A stretch of 64,000 nt of DNA from Corynebacterium pseudokroppenstedtii (GCF_019754945.1 NZ_JAEUWU010000001.1:186001-250000), one strand, 5' to 3'; shown: positions 30,961-41,446, numbered from the stretch's first letter. Notes: generated by a model from the letters alone, not told the origin. Numbers and translations are program-made.

Positions 30961-32445
30961 TTGACTGGTAACCTCAGCGGATCGTCGCACCAAGAGACGA
31001 CGACCAACACAGCAGCGAATAATCCCTCAGCCAACTCGTCTCAGGCGGGACAACCCCAAGGAATGATCCCAGAAAAAGACGCGTGGCGTGCATTAGTAGC
31101 GCTCTGCATTGGCTTTTTTATGATCCTTCTGGATCAGACCATTGTGGCAGTGGCAACCCCTGATTTTCAGAGTGCGTTAAACGCCGACTACAGCCAAGTG
31201 CTGTGGGTAACGTCGGTGTACTTGCTGACCTACGCAGTCCCGCTATTGGTCACAGGCCGATTGGGAGATCAGATCGGGCCGAAGAACGTCTATGTCGCCG
31301 GCATGGTCGTCTTCACTCTCTCGTCCCTGGGCTGTGGTTTAGCACCGGATATTCATTGGCTCATTGCCGCGCGCGCTGTTCAGGGGCTAGGTGCTGCTCT
31401 GCTGACCCCTCAAACCATGAGCGTGATTAACCGAATCTTCGCGCGTGAGCGACGTGGCGCAGCCATGGGCCTGTGGGGTGCCACCGCCGGAATGGCAGGT
31501 TTGGCCGGCCCGGTCCTCGGCGGGTTACTCACCACATGGATCGGCTGGGAATGGATTTTCTTCGTTAACGTTCCGATCGGCGTGGTCTCAGTCATCATGG
31601 TGCACAAGTGGGTGCCACAATTGCCGACGCGAAACCACGGCTACGACTGGGGTGGCATCGTGACCTCTGTCATCGCAGTGTTCTTGCTGGTCTTCGCGCT
31701 CCAGGAGGGTGGCAACGCAAACTGGGCACCGTGGATCTGGATCATGATTGCAGCGTCCGTCGTCGTCTTCGGTATTTTCATCATGATCGAAAAGTGGGGC
31801 GACCAGCGTGGCGTCGAAGTGCTGGTCCCGCTGTCGCTCTTTAAGGACAAGAATTTCTCGGTGGGCAATATTTCGATCACGACGATGGGCTTCGCTGTCG
31901 CTGGTCCGATGGTTCCGATCATGATTTACTTCCAGCAGTTCCACCACATGTCGGCCCTGAAAGCCGGCCTGATGATGGTGCCGATGGCTCTGATTTCAGG
32001 TTTGCTCTCCCCATTCGTCGGCCGTTTGTCGGATACAGTGCCGCCGCGTCGGCTATCGCTGACCGGATTTACCTTTATGACGTTGTCCATGCTCTGCTAC
32101 TTCTTGGTGATGAAGCCGGATACGTCGGTGTGGTGGATGTTTGTGCCCATCGCTCTGCAGGGGTTGGGCAACGCGTTCGTGTGGGCGCCGAATTCGACGA
32201 CCACCATGCGCGATCTCCCGATGGAGAAAACGGGTGCGGGGTCTGGTGTGTACAACACCACGCGCCAAGTTGGTTCGGTGATCGGTTCCGCTACTGTCGC
32301 AGCGACGCTTGACGTGTTCATGCAGCATACCGACCCAGTGTCGTCTTTAGGCTGGACGATGATTTTCCCGGCAACGGTGTTGTTGGTCGGTTTAGTCGTT
32401 GTTACGCAATTCCAAGGAACAACAGCTGCAACGCGCGGAAAGTAG
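30961..32445 (+). CDS. DHA2-family MFS drug-type exporter
   Basis: Proton-coupled multidrug-type efflux protein of 494 residues, with about 14 predicted membrane segments after a 40-residue polar, Ser/Asn/Gln-rich N-terminus. Family signatures are LDQTIVAVATPDFQ in the first segment, the motif A region VTGRLGDQIGPKNV after segment 2 and motif C-like GLAGPVLGGLL in segment 5, as in EmrB/QacA-type exporters. The start is TTG 30961, preceded by GGAAG about 6 bases upstream; it is unusual and an ATG just before the first membrane segment is possible. The substrate is unknown and no regulator is adjacent. Confidence 0.88.
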   Translation: MTGNLSGSSHQETTTNTAANNPSANSSQAGQPQGMIPEKDAWRALVALCIGFFMILLDQTIVAVATPDFQSALNADYSQVLWVTSVYLLTYAVPLLVTGRLGDQIGPKNVYVAGMVVFTLSSLGCGLAPDIHWLIAARAVQGLGAALLTPQTMSVINRIFARERRGAAMGLWGATAGMAGLAGPVLGGLLTTWIGWEWIFFVNVPIGVVSVIMVHKWVPQLPTRNHGYDWGGIVTSVIAVFLLVFALQEGGNANWAPWIWIMIAASVVVFGIFIMIEKWGDQRGVEVLVPLSLFKDKNFSVGNISITTMGFAVAGPMVPIMIYFQQFHHMSALKAGLMMVPMALISGLLSPFVGRLSDTVPPRRLSLTGFTFMTLSMLCYFLVMKPDTSVWWMFVPIALQGLGNAFVWAPNSTTTMRDLPMEKTGAGSGVYNTTRQVGSVIGSATVAATLDVFMQHTDPVSSLGWTMIFPATVLLVGLVVVTQFQGTTAATRGK

Positions 32446-32483
32446 TAGGTGGTCCCGGATAGGCAACACGCCGGCGATCCGGC

Positions 32484-32496
32484 TAGGGTAGTCACT
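32484..32496 (+). promoter_or_regulatory. -10 box setting a leaderless start for pfkA
   Basis: TAGGGT (32484-32489), then 7 bases, then ATG 32497, which is also where PfkA similarity begins. The open frame is 16 codons longer upstream. Confidence 0.6.
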
Positions 32497-33528
32497 ATGC
32501 GTATTGCGACTCTTACCTCCGGTGGTGATTGCCCGGGACTGAACGCGGTGATTCGTGGAATTGTCCGCACCGCGAGTTCTGAATATGGCTCCACCGTGGT
32601 CGGCTATGAAGATGGCTGGGTGGGGCTCCTCGAGGATCGCCGAATTCAGCTCTACGACGATGAGGAGATTGACCGGGTTCTCCTCCGGGGCGGAACTATC
32701 TTGGGCACGGGCCGTTTACACCCGGACAAATTTCGCGAAGGAATTGAACAGATTAAGGAAAACCTAGAGAACGCGGGGGTCGACGCGTTGATCCCCATCG
32801 GCGGCGAGGGAACGCTGAAAGGTGCTCTCTGGCTCCATGAAAACGGAATCCCGGTGGTCGGCGTCCCCAAGACCATTGACAACGACGTTAACGCGACGGA
32901 CTACACCTTCGGTTTCGACACCGCGGTTTCCGTCGCCACTGATGCGATTGACCGTTTGCACACCACCGCAGAGTCGCACAATCGTGTGATGGTTGTGGAG
33001 GTCATGGGCCGTCACGTGGGCTGGATTGCGCTTCACGCAGGTATGGCCGGCGGTGCTCACTACACCGTGATCCCCGAGGTTCCGTTCGATATCGACGCGA
33101 TTTGTAAAGCCATGGAGCGTCGTTTCCAGATGGGGGAGAAGTACGGAATCGTCGTCGTTGCCGAGGGTGCCCGTCCGAAAGAAGGCACCATGGAACTGAA
33201 GGCTGGCGGGATTGACCAGTTCGGTCACGAAGTTTTCACCGGCGTTGGCCAGCAAGTTGCCGACGCTATCCATGAGCGTCTGGGCCACGATGTCCGTACA
33301 ACTGTGTTGGGCCATATTCAGCGCGGTGGTACACCGACGGCTTATGACCGCGTTCTCGCCACGCGCTACGGTGTTCACGCTTGCCGTGCAGCTCACGAAG
33401 GTAAGTACGGAACCGTCGCTTCCCTCCAGGGAGAGAATATTGGGTTGGTCAGCCTCCAGGACGCGGTTGGCACGCTGAAGGTTGTTCCGATCGAGCGGTA
33501 CGAGGCCGCGGCTGCTCTATTCGGATAA
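32497..33528 (+). CDS. pfkA: 6-phosphofructokinase
   Basis: Phosphorylates fructose 6-phosphate, the committing step of glycolysis. The 343-residue protein starts [21 protein letters not shown] and shows [32 protein letters not shown] (catalytic Asp region) and [15 protein letters not shown]. The GGEG form, with Gly rather than Asp after the acidic residue, points to ATP rather than pyrophosphate as phosphate donor, as in streptomycete and corynebacterial enzymes. The start at 32497 is supported both by similarity and by the -10 box 7 bases away. It is convergent with ggt. Confidence 0.95.
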   Translation: MRIATLTSGGDCPGLNAVIRGIVRTASSEYGSTVVGYEDGWVGLLEDRRIQLYDDEEIDRVLLRGGTILGTGRLHPDKFREGIEQIKENLENAGVDALIPIGGEGTLKGALWLHENGIPVVGVPKTIDNDVNATDYTFGFDTAVSVATDAIDRLHTTAESHNRVMVVEVMGRHVGWIALHAGMAGGAHYTVIPEVPFDIDAICKAMERRFQMGEKYGIVVVAEGARPKEGTMELKAGGIDQFGHEVFTGVGQQVADAIHERLGHDVRTTVLGHIQRGGTPTAYDRVLATRYGVHACRAAHEGKYGTVASLQGENIGLVSLQDAVGTLKVVPIERYEAAAALFG

Positions 33529-33561
33529 TTATCGTCCGGTAATCACCCGACCACGCGGGCA

Positions 33562-35538
33562 TTACCCGCCCATGACGGCACCTTCCCGCCGCGGATCCGC
33601 CCCGCCGAGGAGGTGCCCATCACGAGTTCGGATAATGGCGGATAGTCCACTCGATTGTTCGTCGAGGTTGACGGTGTGCCCTCGACGTGTGAGACCGTCG
33701 ACCAGTTCCTGAGCCTCTGGCGTGGCTTTTCCGTCATGGCCGATGTCTGGGTGCTCACCACCAATGCCGGTTTCCGGTTTATTTCGGGCGCCGAAGTTGG
33801 GCAGAGCCACGGCTTGCTGTGGATCTAAGCCCCAGTCGAGGATGCCGATCAGTGTTTTGATGACAAATTGCGGAATGACCGCTCCACCTGGCGATCCGAC
33901 GACGGCATAGAGATCTCCCCGCTCGCCGGTCTTCGTCATGGTGTACACGATCGTGGGAGACATCGATGACCTCGGCCGTTTCCCGCCTTCCACCCGGTTC
34001 GCCTTGAGCTGACCGTCGTCGTCACGGGGTGTGGCCTCGAAATCGTTGAGCTGGTTATTCAACATGAACCCATCGACCATGTGGAATGAGCCGAATGCCG
34101 ATTCCACACTCGTCGTCATACTGGCCGCGTTCCCATACGAATCGACGACGGAAATGTGGCTGGTTCCGTGTTCGGGTTGATCCTCACCGCGGGCGTGATC
34201 CATGTCGAATGTGCCGGGTTTCGCTGTTCCCATGGATTTCTCCGGGCTGATCTGCGAATACCGCTGCGCTAAATATTCCGGGTTGAGCAGTTTGGTGTAA
34301 TCGCCGTCGGGGCGGTTCTCAAAAGCGGTGTCGGCAAGGTAGGCGTCGCGGTCCGCGTAGGCGAGGCGCTCTGCTTCAGAAATGATATGGACCGCCTCGG
34401 GGGAGGGCACGCCACCATTATTGTCGACCTTGAGCGGTTTCATCGCGGAGAGATCCGCGTGAGAAAGAATCCCCAGCGTAGCTGCTACCGTGACGCCGCC
34501 CGAGGTGGATGGCGGTGCACCACAGACAATATGGGTGCGATAGGGGCCACACAGTGCTTGTTTAACAGTGGGGTTGTATTTCGCGAGATCGGCCGTCGTT
34601 AAGGAGGATGGTGTTGTTCCGCCCTGCTCGCTGCGTGCTCGGGCGACGATGTCGTCGGCTATTTTCCCTGTATATAGCGCTTGTGGGCCATTGACTTTGA
34701 GGGATGTGAGTGTCGTGGCATAGGCCGGGTTGGTGAGGCGCGTCCCGGTTTTCTTTCCGGTTCCATCCGGGTTGAGGTAATAGGCCGCGGCTTCTGGATC
34801 GCGGGCGAGGTCTGCGGCATTGTCCTCAATCGTTGTCGCGAGCCGAGGGCTGATGTCGAACCCGTTCTCAGACAGCGTGATGGCAGGTTGAACAAGGTCA
34901 CCCCATTGCGTTTTCCCGTGTTGGGTGTGGAGGGTCCCTAAGGCGGCCATGATTCCCGGTACACCGATTGACCTGCCGGAACGTCGCGCGTCGGGCTCGG
35001 GTGTGTGAGTGTCGGTGGAAGATATCTGCGACAGGTAGGTGTCAGGCGCGTCGTCGGGCGCGGTTTCACGGCCATCGATGGCGGTGACAGAGTCGCTCGT
35101 CGCGTCGTGGTACAGGATGTAGCCACCACCGCCGATACCCGACGATTGAGGCTCCACCAGCCCTAACACGAGTTGCGCCGTAACCAACGCATCAGCAGCG
35201 GTTCCACCAGTGGCCAACACATCGCGGGCGGCAGCCGTCGAGACGGGATTTGCGGTGGATACGGAGTATGAGTCCGTCTGTACCGCCGTCATGTCCGGGC
35301 GGTAGTCGGTATTTGATTCGGGAGCGACGGAAATATCCCGGTTCGGTGCCGGCGGCGCAGCGTTCGCTGTTCGCGTGGATGCTGGGGCGTATCCGCTGGC
35401 AATAAGCAGGACGAGCGTGCTCATCATCGACGCCCATAGTCGTCTGCGGCGAGATAATTGTTGTGGCTGCGTCGCGACCAGTGTCGTCGACGATTTTCGT
35501 TGGCTTTTTGACGTTTGTCGGCGGGGGAGCGGATTCAT
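33562..35538 (-). CDS. ggt: Secreted gamma-glutamyltransferase
   Basis: Hydrolyses or transfers the gamma-glutamyl group of glutathione-like peptides outside the cytoplasm. The 658-residue precursor has a long basic N-terminus (RRRRLWAS) and hydrophobic core (STLVLLIASGYAP) with a plausible cleavage after TANA (about residues 59-61), so it is exported. The autoprocessing/catalytic Thr is in HGTSHISVVDSYGNAASMTTSVES (about residue 459), preceded by the large subunit with SGIGGGGYILYHD. The small-subunit residues GVVGSPGGA-like (AVVGSPGGAVIPQF) are present. TAGGGT (35545-35550, minus strand) lies 6 bases before the ATG, suggesting a leaderless message. Confidence 0.93.
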   Translation of the reverse strand: MNPLPRRQTSKSQRKSSTTLVATQPQQLSRRRRLWASMMSTLVLLIASGYAPASTRTANAAPPAPNRDISVAPESNTDYRPDMTAVQTDSYSVSTANPVSTAAARDVLATGGTAADALVTAQLVLGLVEPQSSGIGGGGYILYHDATSDSVTAIDGRETAPDDAPDTYLSQISSTDTHTPEPDARRSGRSIGVPGIMAALGTLHTQHGKTQWGDLVQPAITLSENGFDISPRLATTIEDNAADLARDPEAAAYYLNPDGTGKKTGTRLTNPAYATTLTSLKVNGPQALYTGKIADDIVARARSEQGGTTPSSLTTADLAKYNPTVKQALCGPYRTHIVCGAPPSTSGGVTVAATLGILSHADLSAMKPLKVDNNGGVPSPEAVHIISEAERLAYADRDAYLADTAFENRPDGDYTKLLNPEYLAQRYSQISPEKSMGTAKPGTFDMDHARGEDQPEHGTSHISVVDSYGNAASMTTSVESAFGSFHMVDGFMLNNQLNDFEATPRDDDGQLKANRVEGGKRPRSSMSPTIVYTMTKTGERGDLYAVVGSPGGAVIPQFVIKTLIGILDWGLDPQQAVALPNFGARNKPETGIGGEHPDIGHDGKATPEAQELVDGLTRRGHTVNLDEQSSGLSAIIRTRDGHLLGGADPRREGAVMGG

Positions 35539-35713
35539 TCTTTTACCCTATGGAGCCGCTGTGACAGCCATCATTGTTTTTCATTAATTGTGTGTTACAA
35601 ATGCAAGCGATCATGTTAAATGGCGGTTTTTGTCCGTGCAGTCGAGTAACCTTTGCCGGTGGTAGTCGAGCCGTCCCGGCTCTCTGGTGATTTTGTTCCA
35701 AGGAGAACCCCTC

Positions 35714-36931
35714 ATGTTCAGAAATACGCTTTCGATCGCTTTAGCTTTTGTGGGGCTGATCGTTGGCGCGGGAACAGCCTCGGGGCAGGAGGGGCTGCAG
35801 TTTTTCGTCGCTTTTGGGCGCTGGGGCTTGTGGGGCGTTGTCCTCGCCGCGGTTTTGATGAGTATTGCCGGCACGTCAGTCTTTGTCCTAGGGAGCTATT
35901 ACCGAGCTCAAGAGCACAAACGAGTCATTGACAGCTCCGCGACGAAGCTCCTGGCCATTTTTTTGGACATCGGCATCTTGGTCACCCTGTTTTCGCTAGG
36001 GTTCGTGATGTTCGCGGGCGCGGGCTCAAACCTGAAGCAGCAATTTGGCTTTCCGACGTGGGTAGGTGCGACGATCCTGCTGGTCCTCGTCCTATTATCG
36101 GGGATGCTAGATGTCTCTAAAGTCTCGGCCATTATCGGGGCGATTACTCCGTTCATCATTGTTTGCATTACGATCGTCGGGCTAGTGACGTTGATCGGAA
36201 TTCATCCCGACTTCAACCACTTAGACGCTTCCGCATCGACCATCAATACGAATCTGCCGAACTGGTGGATTTCCGCGCTCAACTACGTGGGCTTCAACCT
36301 TATTTGTGGTGTGTCCATGGCCATCGTGATCGGCGGTTCCTATTTTTATCCGCGTCAGGCCGGAATTGGTGGCGGCCTCGGAGGCCTGATCTTCGGATTC
36401 CTGCTGATCGTCATCGCATTTTCGCTGTATGTGAAGATCGATGAGGTCAAAGATGCGGATCTTCCGATGCTTGCCCTCGCATCGAATTTCAATGGCCCGT
36501 TCGGTTGGGTCATGTCGATTGTCATTTACGGCATGATCTTCAATACAGCATTGGGCGTTTTCTACGCTCTGGCTCGTCGGTTGACTGCAAACCATGAGGA
36601 ACGCTTCCGCCCGACGCTCGTTGTGACAGCCTTGGTTGCCTTCGTGATCAGCTTCTTCGGGTTCAAAACGCTGGTGTCGAATGTTTACCCAATCTTGGGA
36701 TATGTCGGTGTCGTCCTCATGATTGTGTTGGTTTATTCGTGGCGGAAATCGCGAATCCAGATTCAGGAAGAGGGGGACCGACGTCGGAAGCTACATGAGT
36801 TGGCTGAGCGGAAGTTGGATCCCACCAAGCGGTTCACCTCTAAACAGAAGCGCCAACTCCGGCACCTCATCGGCGAGTCGAATATTGACGACGATGTGTT
36901 GCGCGACATCCTCGACCGCAACGACGTCTAG
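35714..36931 (+). CDS. YkvI-family membrane protein, paralogue 1
   Basis: Integral membrane protein of about 405 residues with roughly 10 hydrophobic segments, of the uncharacterised YkvI family (COG3949), thought to share the LeuT/APC transporter fold. It begins FRNTLSIALAFVGLIVGAGTASGQE, with the family motif VGAG-ASGQE in the first helix. After the last helix comes a cytosolic tail with FTSKQKRQLRHLIGESNIDDDVL, shared with the two other copies. The AAGGAG site 8 bases upstream selects ATG 35714 over an earlier in-frame codon. The copies at 38637 and 40046 are close homologues; transported substrate is unknown. Confidence 0.85.
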   Translation: MFRNTLSIALAFVGLIVGAGTASGQEGLQFFVAFGRWGLWGVVLAAVLMSIAGTSVFVLGSYYRAQEHKRVIDSSATKLLAIFLDIGILVTLFSLGFVMFAGAGSNLKQQFGFPTWVGATILLVLVLLSGMLDVSKVSAIIGAITPFIIVCITIVGLVTLIGIHPDFNHLDASASTINTNLPNWWISALNYVGFNLICGVSMAIVIGGSYFYPRQAGIGGGLGGLIFGFLLIVIAFSLYVKIDEVKDADLPMLALASNFNGPFGWVMSIVIYGMIFNTALGVFYALARRLTANHEERFRPTLVVTALVAFVISFFGFKTLVSNVYPILGYVGVVLMIVLVYSWRKSRIQIQEEGDRRRKLHELAERKLDPTKRFTSKQKRQLRHLIGESNIDDDVLRDILDRNDV

Positions 36932-36979
36932 GCGTTCCCGCTCGATTGTCCCTTTATAAGTTGTTGAACACTCTGGCGC

Positions 36980-36992
36980 TACACTGTTGGTT
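36980..36992 (+). promoter_or_regulatory. -10 box setting a leaderless start for gatB
   Basis: TACACT (36980-36985), then 7 bases, then ATG 36993; a TTG 6 bases upstream is the only alternative and has no ribosome site. Confidence 0.55.
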
Positions 36993-38552
36993 ATGACTTC
37001 TCCCGCTCAGTCGATTCAGGATTATTCCGACGATATTATGGACTATGACGACGTCGTCGCGCAGTTTGATCCCGTTATGGGGATGGAAATTCACGTTGAG
37101 CTTGCGACGAAATCGAAGATGTTTTCGTCGTCCTCGGTTGAGTTCGGTGATGCCCCTAATTCCCATGCCGACCCGTGCTGCTTAGGTTTGCCGGGTGCTC
37201 TGCCCGTGGTGAACAAGAAGGGCGTCGAATGGGCAATCAAAATTGGTTTGGCCCTCAATTGCTCTATCGCCGAGCGGTCGCGGTTTGCGCGAAAGAATTA
37301 TTTCTACCCGGATCAGCCGAAGAATTACCAGATCAGCCAGTACGACGAGCCTATCGCGTATGACGGTTATTTGGATGTTCAGCTCGACGATGGCTCGACG
37401 TTCCGCGTGGAGATTGAGCGCGCCCACATGGAGGAAGACACCTGTAAATTGACCCACATCGGTGGGCAAGGTGGCCGCATCGCTGGTGCTACAAAGTCTC
37501 TTGTCGACGCTAACCGCGCTGGTGTGCCGCTGATCGAGATCGTGACCAAGCCCATCGTGGGGGCAGGCGAGCGCGCGCCGGAAGTTGCTCGTGCGTATGT
37601 CACAGCCGTGCGTGATCTGATGAAAGCCCTCAAAGTTTCGGATGCCCGCATGGACCAGGGTTCGATGCGTGTTGACTCGAACCTGTCTCTGCGGCCGATC
37701 GGTACGGAAGAATTCGGCACCCGCACGGAGACGAAGAACATCAATTCGCTGCGTTCAGTGGAACAGGCTGTGCGGTTCGAGATGCAGCGTCAGGCTCAGT
37801 GCCTGAAGCACGGCGTCGAGATTGTCCAGGAGACACGGCACTATCAGGAGACCGATGGCACGACCTCGAAGGGCCGTCCGAAGGAAACGATGGCGGATTA
37901 CCGCTACTTCAACGATCCTGATTTGCCGCCCGTTGTTGCTCCGTCTGAATGGGTGGAGGAAATCCGTGCGACGTTGCCGGAGCTTCCGTGGGTACGTCGT
38001 GCCCGGATTCAGAAGGAATGGAAGCTTTCCGACGAGGAGCTCCGCGACCTCGTGAACGCGGGCGCCTTGGATCTCGTGGCTGACACTGTCGAAGCCGGCG
38101 CTACGCCAACTGAGGCTCGCTCGTGGTGGGTGTCCTATCTTGCGCAGAAGGCGAATGAGCAGGAAGTCGAGCTGGATGCGCTGACCATTAGCCCTCGTCA
38201 GGTTGCTCGCGTGGCGAAGCTCGTCGCCGATGGGAAGCTGACGAATAAGCTGGCCCGTTCTGCCATCGATGGCGTCCTTGCCGGCGAAGGTAAGGAGAAC
38301 GTCGACGATCCCGAGAGCGAGGACGTCGTCGACAATGTTGTCAAGAATCGTGGGCTTGAAGTGGTCCGCGACGACGGTGCCTTGGAGAAGGCTGTCGACG
38401 AGGCTCTGGCGGCAAATCCGGACATTGTCGAGAAGATCAAGGGCGGCAAGACGAAAGCGGCGGGCGCTATCGTCGGTGCCGTGATGAAGGCTACGCGGGG
38501 CAAGGCTGATCCGGCTCGTGTTCAGCAGCTTATCGTGGAGAAATGCAGTTAA
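36993..38552 (+). CDS. gatB: Asp-tRNA(Asn)/Glu-tRNA(Gln) amidotransferase subunit B
   Basis: GatB activates the misacylated tRNA and receives ammonia from GatA. The product is about 519 residues. It shows [62 protein letters not shown], and the C-terminal YqeY-like helical domain for tRNA binding ([18 protein letters not shown]...). It is not next to gatC-gatA, and lies between two YkvI paralogues. The N-terminal 25 residues before the family start are acidic and specific to this group. Confidence 0.97.
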   Translation: MTSPAQSIQDYSDDIMDYDDVVAQFDPVMGMEIHVELATKSKMFSSSSVEFGDAPNSHADPCCLGLPGALPVVNKKGVEWAIKIGLALNCSIAERSRFARKNYFYPDQPKNYQISQYDEPIAYDGYLDVQLDDGSTFRVEIERAHMEEDTCKLTHIGGQGGRIAGATKSLVDANRAGVPLIEIVTKPIVGAGERAPEVARAYVTAVRDLMKALKVSDARMDQGSMRVDSNLSLRPIGTEEFGTRTETKNINSLRSVEQAVRFEMQRQAQCLKHGVEIVQETRHYQETDGTTSKGRPKETMADYRYFNDPDLPPVVAPSEWVEEIRATLPELPWVRRARIQKEWKLSDEELRDLVNAGALDLVADTVEAGATPTEARSWWVSYLAQKANEQEVELDALTISPRQVARVAKLVADGKLTNKLARSAIDGVLAGEGKENVDDPESEDVVDNVVKNRGLEVVRDDGALEKAVDEALAANPDIVEKIKGGKTKAAGAIVGAVMKATRGKADPARVQQLIVEKCS

Positions 38553-38636
38553 GGTGTTGCACTAACTATTAGTTGCGGTGCCTCGGCCGGTATGATTCCT
38601 CAATAGAAAGCTAATCAACCCTTTCTTGAGGATTCG

Positions 38637-39989
38637 ATGTTCAAAAGAACAATTGCTGTTGCTATGTCGGTTGTCGGCCTTATCGTCGGCGCCGGCTTTT
38701 CATCTGGTCAGGAAGTGCTCCAGTATTTCGTGGCCTTCGGAAAAATGGGGATTTGGGGGGCCGTTATCGTAGCGGTCTTGATGTCCGCTGCCGGAATGAT
38801 CGTGTTGCAGCTGGGAAGCTACTTCCAAGCTGATGAACACGCCGGAGTCTTACGGACCATTGGCACGAAAACGGTTTCGTGGATCCTGGATATCGGCATT
38901 GTGTTCACACTGTTTTCCGTGGGCTTCGTCATGCTGGCCGGGGGTGGATCCAACCTCAACCAGCAGTTTGGAATTCCATCGTGGGTGGGGTCCGCGATTC
39001 TCCTGGTTCTCGTGTTGGCTGCGGGGATGCTTGATGCCGATCGCGTCAGCACAGTGATCGGAGCCATCACGCCGTTCATCGTGGTTGCCCTCGTCGGGGC
39101 AGCGATATGGGCATACACCCACACCGACGGAAGCCTGTCGAGCCTCGAACCGCTCACCCAGAACGTTGATACCAATCTTCCGAATTGGTGGATCAGTGCC
39201 CTGAACTACGCTGGCTTGGTCCTCATGGTTAACGTGGCCATGGCCATCGTTATTGGTGGCTCTCACCTCTACCCGCGCGAAGCCGGCCTCGGTGGGCTCG
39301 TGGGAGGCATCATTTTCGGTGTGTTGCTCATCATCAGCACCCTGTCGCTCTTCCTGAAGATCAAGACCGTTCAGGGGTCCGACCTGCCCATGCTGACGCT
39401 GGTTGACCACATTCACCCAGCCTTAGGCGTGATCATGTCCTTGATCATTTACGGGATGATCTTTAACACCTGCCTGGGCCTGTTCTATTCCTTGGGGCGT
39501 CGTCTGACAGCACGTCACCCGGAGAAATTCCGGATCGTGTTTACGGTCGTCACCGTGATTGGCTTTGCCGTCAGCTTCTTCGGATTCAAAACGTTGCTGT
39601 CCAGCGTGTACCCGATCATGGGGTACGTCGGGTTCGTGCTCATCGCGTTGCTGTTCATTGCGTGGTTCCGTGGGCGGACTGCGATGCATGACGAAGGCGG
39701 CCGTCGCCAAGAAGCGCGTGAACTTGCCGAGCGCAAGCTCGATCCGAATGTGCGGTTTACGTCGAAGCAGGCTCGCCGGCTCCGGCACCTGATCGGGGAT
39801 TCGAACCTGGACGATGACGAACTTCGGAAGCTTATTCGCGACGACGTGACGAGTTATACCAAGACTGATGAGGCTCCCGAACCTGAAGAGATCGATGAGC
39901 CGGATGCGAAGGACAGCGCTGGGGAAGGTACTAGTGCTGGGGGAGATACTGGCTCAGGTTCCACGGTGTCGAGTACCCCGGTGAAGTAG
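38637..39989 (+). CDS. YkvI-family membrane protein, paralogue 2
   Basis: Second of three YkvI-family membrane proteins, 450 residues, with the same first-helix motif VGLIVGAGFSSGQEVLQYFVAFG and about 10 membrane segments. The cytosolic tail has RFTSKQARRLRHLIGDSNLDDDEL, followed by an acidic and then Gly/Ser/Thr-rich extension of about 50 residues (DEAPEPEEIDEPDAKDSAGE onwards) that paralogue 1 lacks. TATGAT (38591-38596) is a candidate -10 box; TTGAGG lies before the ATG as a weak ribosome site. A small 11-base palindrome AACTA-T-TAGTT (38564-38574) stands in the upstream gap. Role unknown, transporter by fold. Confidence 0.84.
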   Translation: MFKRTIAVAMSVVGLIVGAGFSSGQEVLQYFVAFGKMGIWGAVIVAVLMSAAGMIVLQLGSYFQADEHAGVLRTIGTKTVSWILDIGIVFTLFSVGFVMLAGGGSNLNQQFGIPSWVGSAILLVLVLAAGMLDADRVSTVIGAITPFIVVALVGAAIWAYTHTDGSLSSLEPLTQNVDTNLPNWWISALNYAGLVLMVNVAMAIVIGGSHLYPREAGLGGLVGGIIFGVLLIISTLSLFLKIKTVQGSDLPMLTLVDHIHPALGVIMSLIIYGMIFNTCLGLFYSLGRRLTARHPEKFRIVFTVVTVIGFAVSFFGFKTLLSSVYPIMGYVGFVLIALLFIAWFRGRTAMHDEGGRRQEARELAERKLDPNVRFTSKQARRLRHLIGDSNLDDDELRKLIRDDVTSYTKTDEAPEPEEIDEPDAKDSAGEGTSAGGDTGSGSTVSSTPVK

Positions 39990-40045
39990 TGACATCGGGA
40001 ATAGCAATCGATCGTTAGATTCGGAATAGATAGAAAGTTAGATCA

Positions 40046-41446
40046 GTGGTTAAACGCACAATAAGTATTGCGTTGTCCTTTGTTGGATTAATTGTTGGTG
40101 CGGGTTTCGCGTCGGGCCAGGAGATCCAGCAGTATTTCGTGTCCTATGGAACGTGGGGAATTCTGGGTGCGATTCTTGCCGCGGTCATTATGGCGGCAAC
40201 GGGGTACACAGTGCTCCAACTGGGCAGCTATTACATGGCTGATGAGCACAATGAAGTATTGTCCGGCTCATTGCCCACCTGGGTATCGAAATTTCTCGAT
40301 CTCGCCATTATTGCCACCCTATTTTGTATTGGTTTCGTGATGTTCGCGGGTGCGGGGGAGAACCTTAAACAGCAGCTGGGGTGGCCAGTGTGGGCTGGTT
40401 CGGTCATCATGCTGGTGCTCGTTTTAGCGGCCGGCATGTTAGACGTTGATAAAGTTTCAGCCGTCATTGGTGGAATTACACCTTTTATCATCGTTTTCGT
40501 TGTGGCTGCATCGATCTATTCCTTCGTTGATCGCAGCGATTCATGGGGTCATCTCAGTGAGGTAGCCTCATCAATTCCTAATAGCTTCCCGAACTTCGCA
40601 TTGTCGAGTCTGAACTATGTGGGCCTGTCATTAATTCTTTCGGTATCCATGGCGATTGTTATCGGTGGTTCGCACCTGTACCCGCGTGAGGCGGGCTGGG
40701 GAGGCTTCTTCGGTGGCCTTACCTTCGGTATTTTGCTCACCATTTCAGCGGTTGCTTTATTGTGCTCCACGGCGACGGTTAAAGATGACGCATTACCCAT
40801 GCTTTCCCTGGTGAATAACATCAACGGTGGCCTTGGTTGGGTCATGGCTGTGGTTATTTACGGCATGATCTTTAATACCGCCATCGGAATGTTTTATTCA
40901 TTGGGGCGACGGCTATCCTCCAAGCGTCCCGAGAAATTCCGCATTATCTTCATCGGCGTCACATTGGCGGGCTTTGTTTTGAGCTTCCTGGGGTTCAAGT
41001 CCCTAATTGCGACGGTATATCCGGCCTTAGGTTACCTGGGCGTTTTCCTTATTATTGTGCTGTTGATTGCCTGGTTCCGCGGGCATTCCCGCATTGAGGA
41101 CGAGGCCGAACGTCGTGATCGAATTAGCGAATTAGTCGAGCGCCGTGACAATCCGAAGAAGCGCTTCACCTCAAAGCAGCGGCGGCAATTACGTCACCTA
41201 GTCAGGGCGTCAAACATTGAAAACGCGGAGCTGCGGGAAGCTGTCAGGAAAGAGCTCGATGAGGAGTCAGATGATGACTCACACGACGCTTCTTCAGACG
41301 GGAACACGTCGGGTAATGAGGGAACGTCCGCACAAGGCGAATCATCCTCCTCGGAGACTGGAACGAATGGGGATACCTCCGACGGGAAATCGACCGATAG
41401 CTCCGGTGGCCGGTCGGGAAGTGTGCCAGCGTCGACGTCGGATTAG
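40046..41446 (+). CDS. YkvI-family membrane protein, paralogue 3
   Basis: Third YkvI-family paralogue, 466 residues, immediately downstream of paralogue 2 on the same strand. The first helix reads VGLIVGAGFASGQEIQQYFVSYG. The tail has RFTSKQRRQLRHLVRASNIENAEL, then a long Asp/Ser/Gly/Thr-rich extension of about 65 residues, probably disordered and cytosolic. The GTG start is inferred from the alignment with the other copies; a GATAGAAAG stretch upstream may serve as a ribosome site. The three copies probably arose by duplication, and paralogues 2 and 3 probably form one transcript. Confidence 0.84.
   Translation: MVKRTISIALSFVGLIVGAGFASGQEIQQYFVSYGTWGILGAILAAVIMAATGYTVLQLGSYYMADEHNEVLSGSLPTWVSKFLDLAIIATLFCIGFVMFAGAGENLKQQLGWPVWAGSVIMLVLVLAAGMLDVDKVSAVIGGITPFIIVFVVAASIYSFVDRSDSWGHLSEVASSIPNSFPNFALSSLNYVGLSLILSVSMAIVIGGSHLYPREAGWGGFFGGLTFGILLTISAVALLCSTATVKDDALPMLSLVNNINGGLGWVMAVVIYGMIFNTAIGMFYSLGRRLSSKRPEKFRIIFIGVTLAGFVLSFLGFKSLIATVYPALGYLGVFLIIVLLIAWFRGHSRIEDEAERRDRISELVERRDNPKKRFTSKQRRQLRHLVRASNIENAELREAVRKELDEESDDDSHDASSDGNTSGNEGTSAQGESSSSETGTNGDTSDGKSTDSSGGRSGSVPASTSD

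Noticed and set aside
33541..33561. Hairpin GCGGG-CATTA-CCCGC between pfkA and ggt as terminator
   Set aside because: Only five pairs and no T-run; the function is uncertain so it was not listed as a feature.
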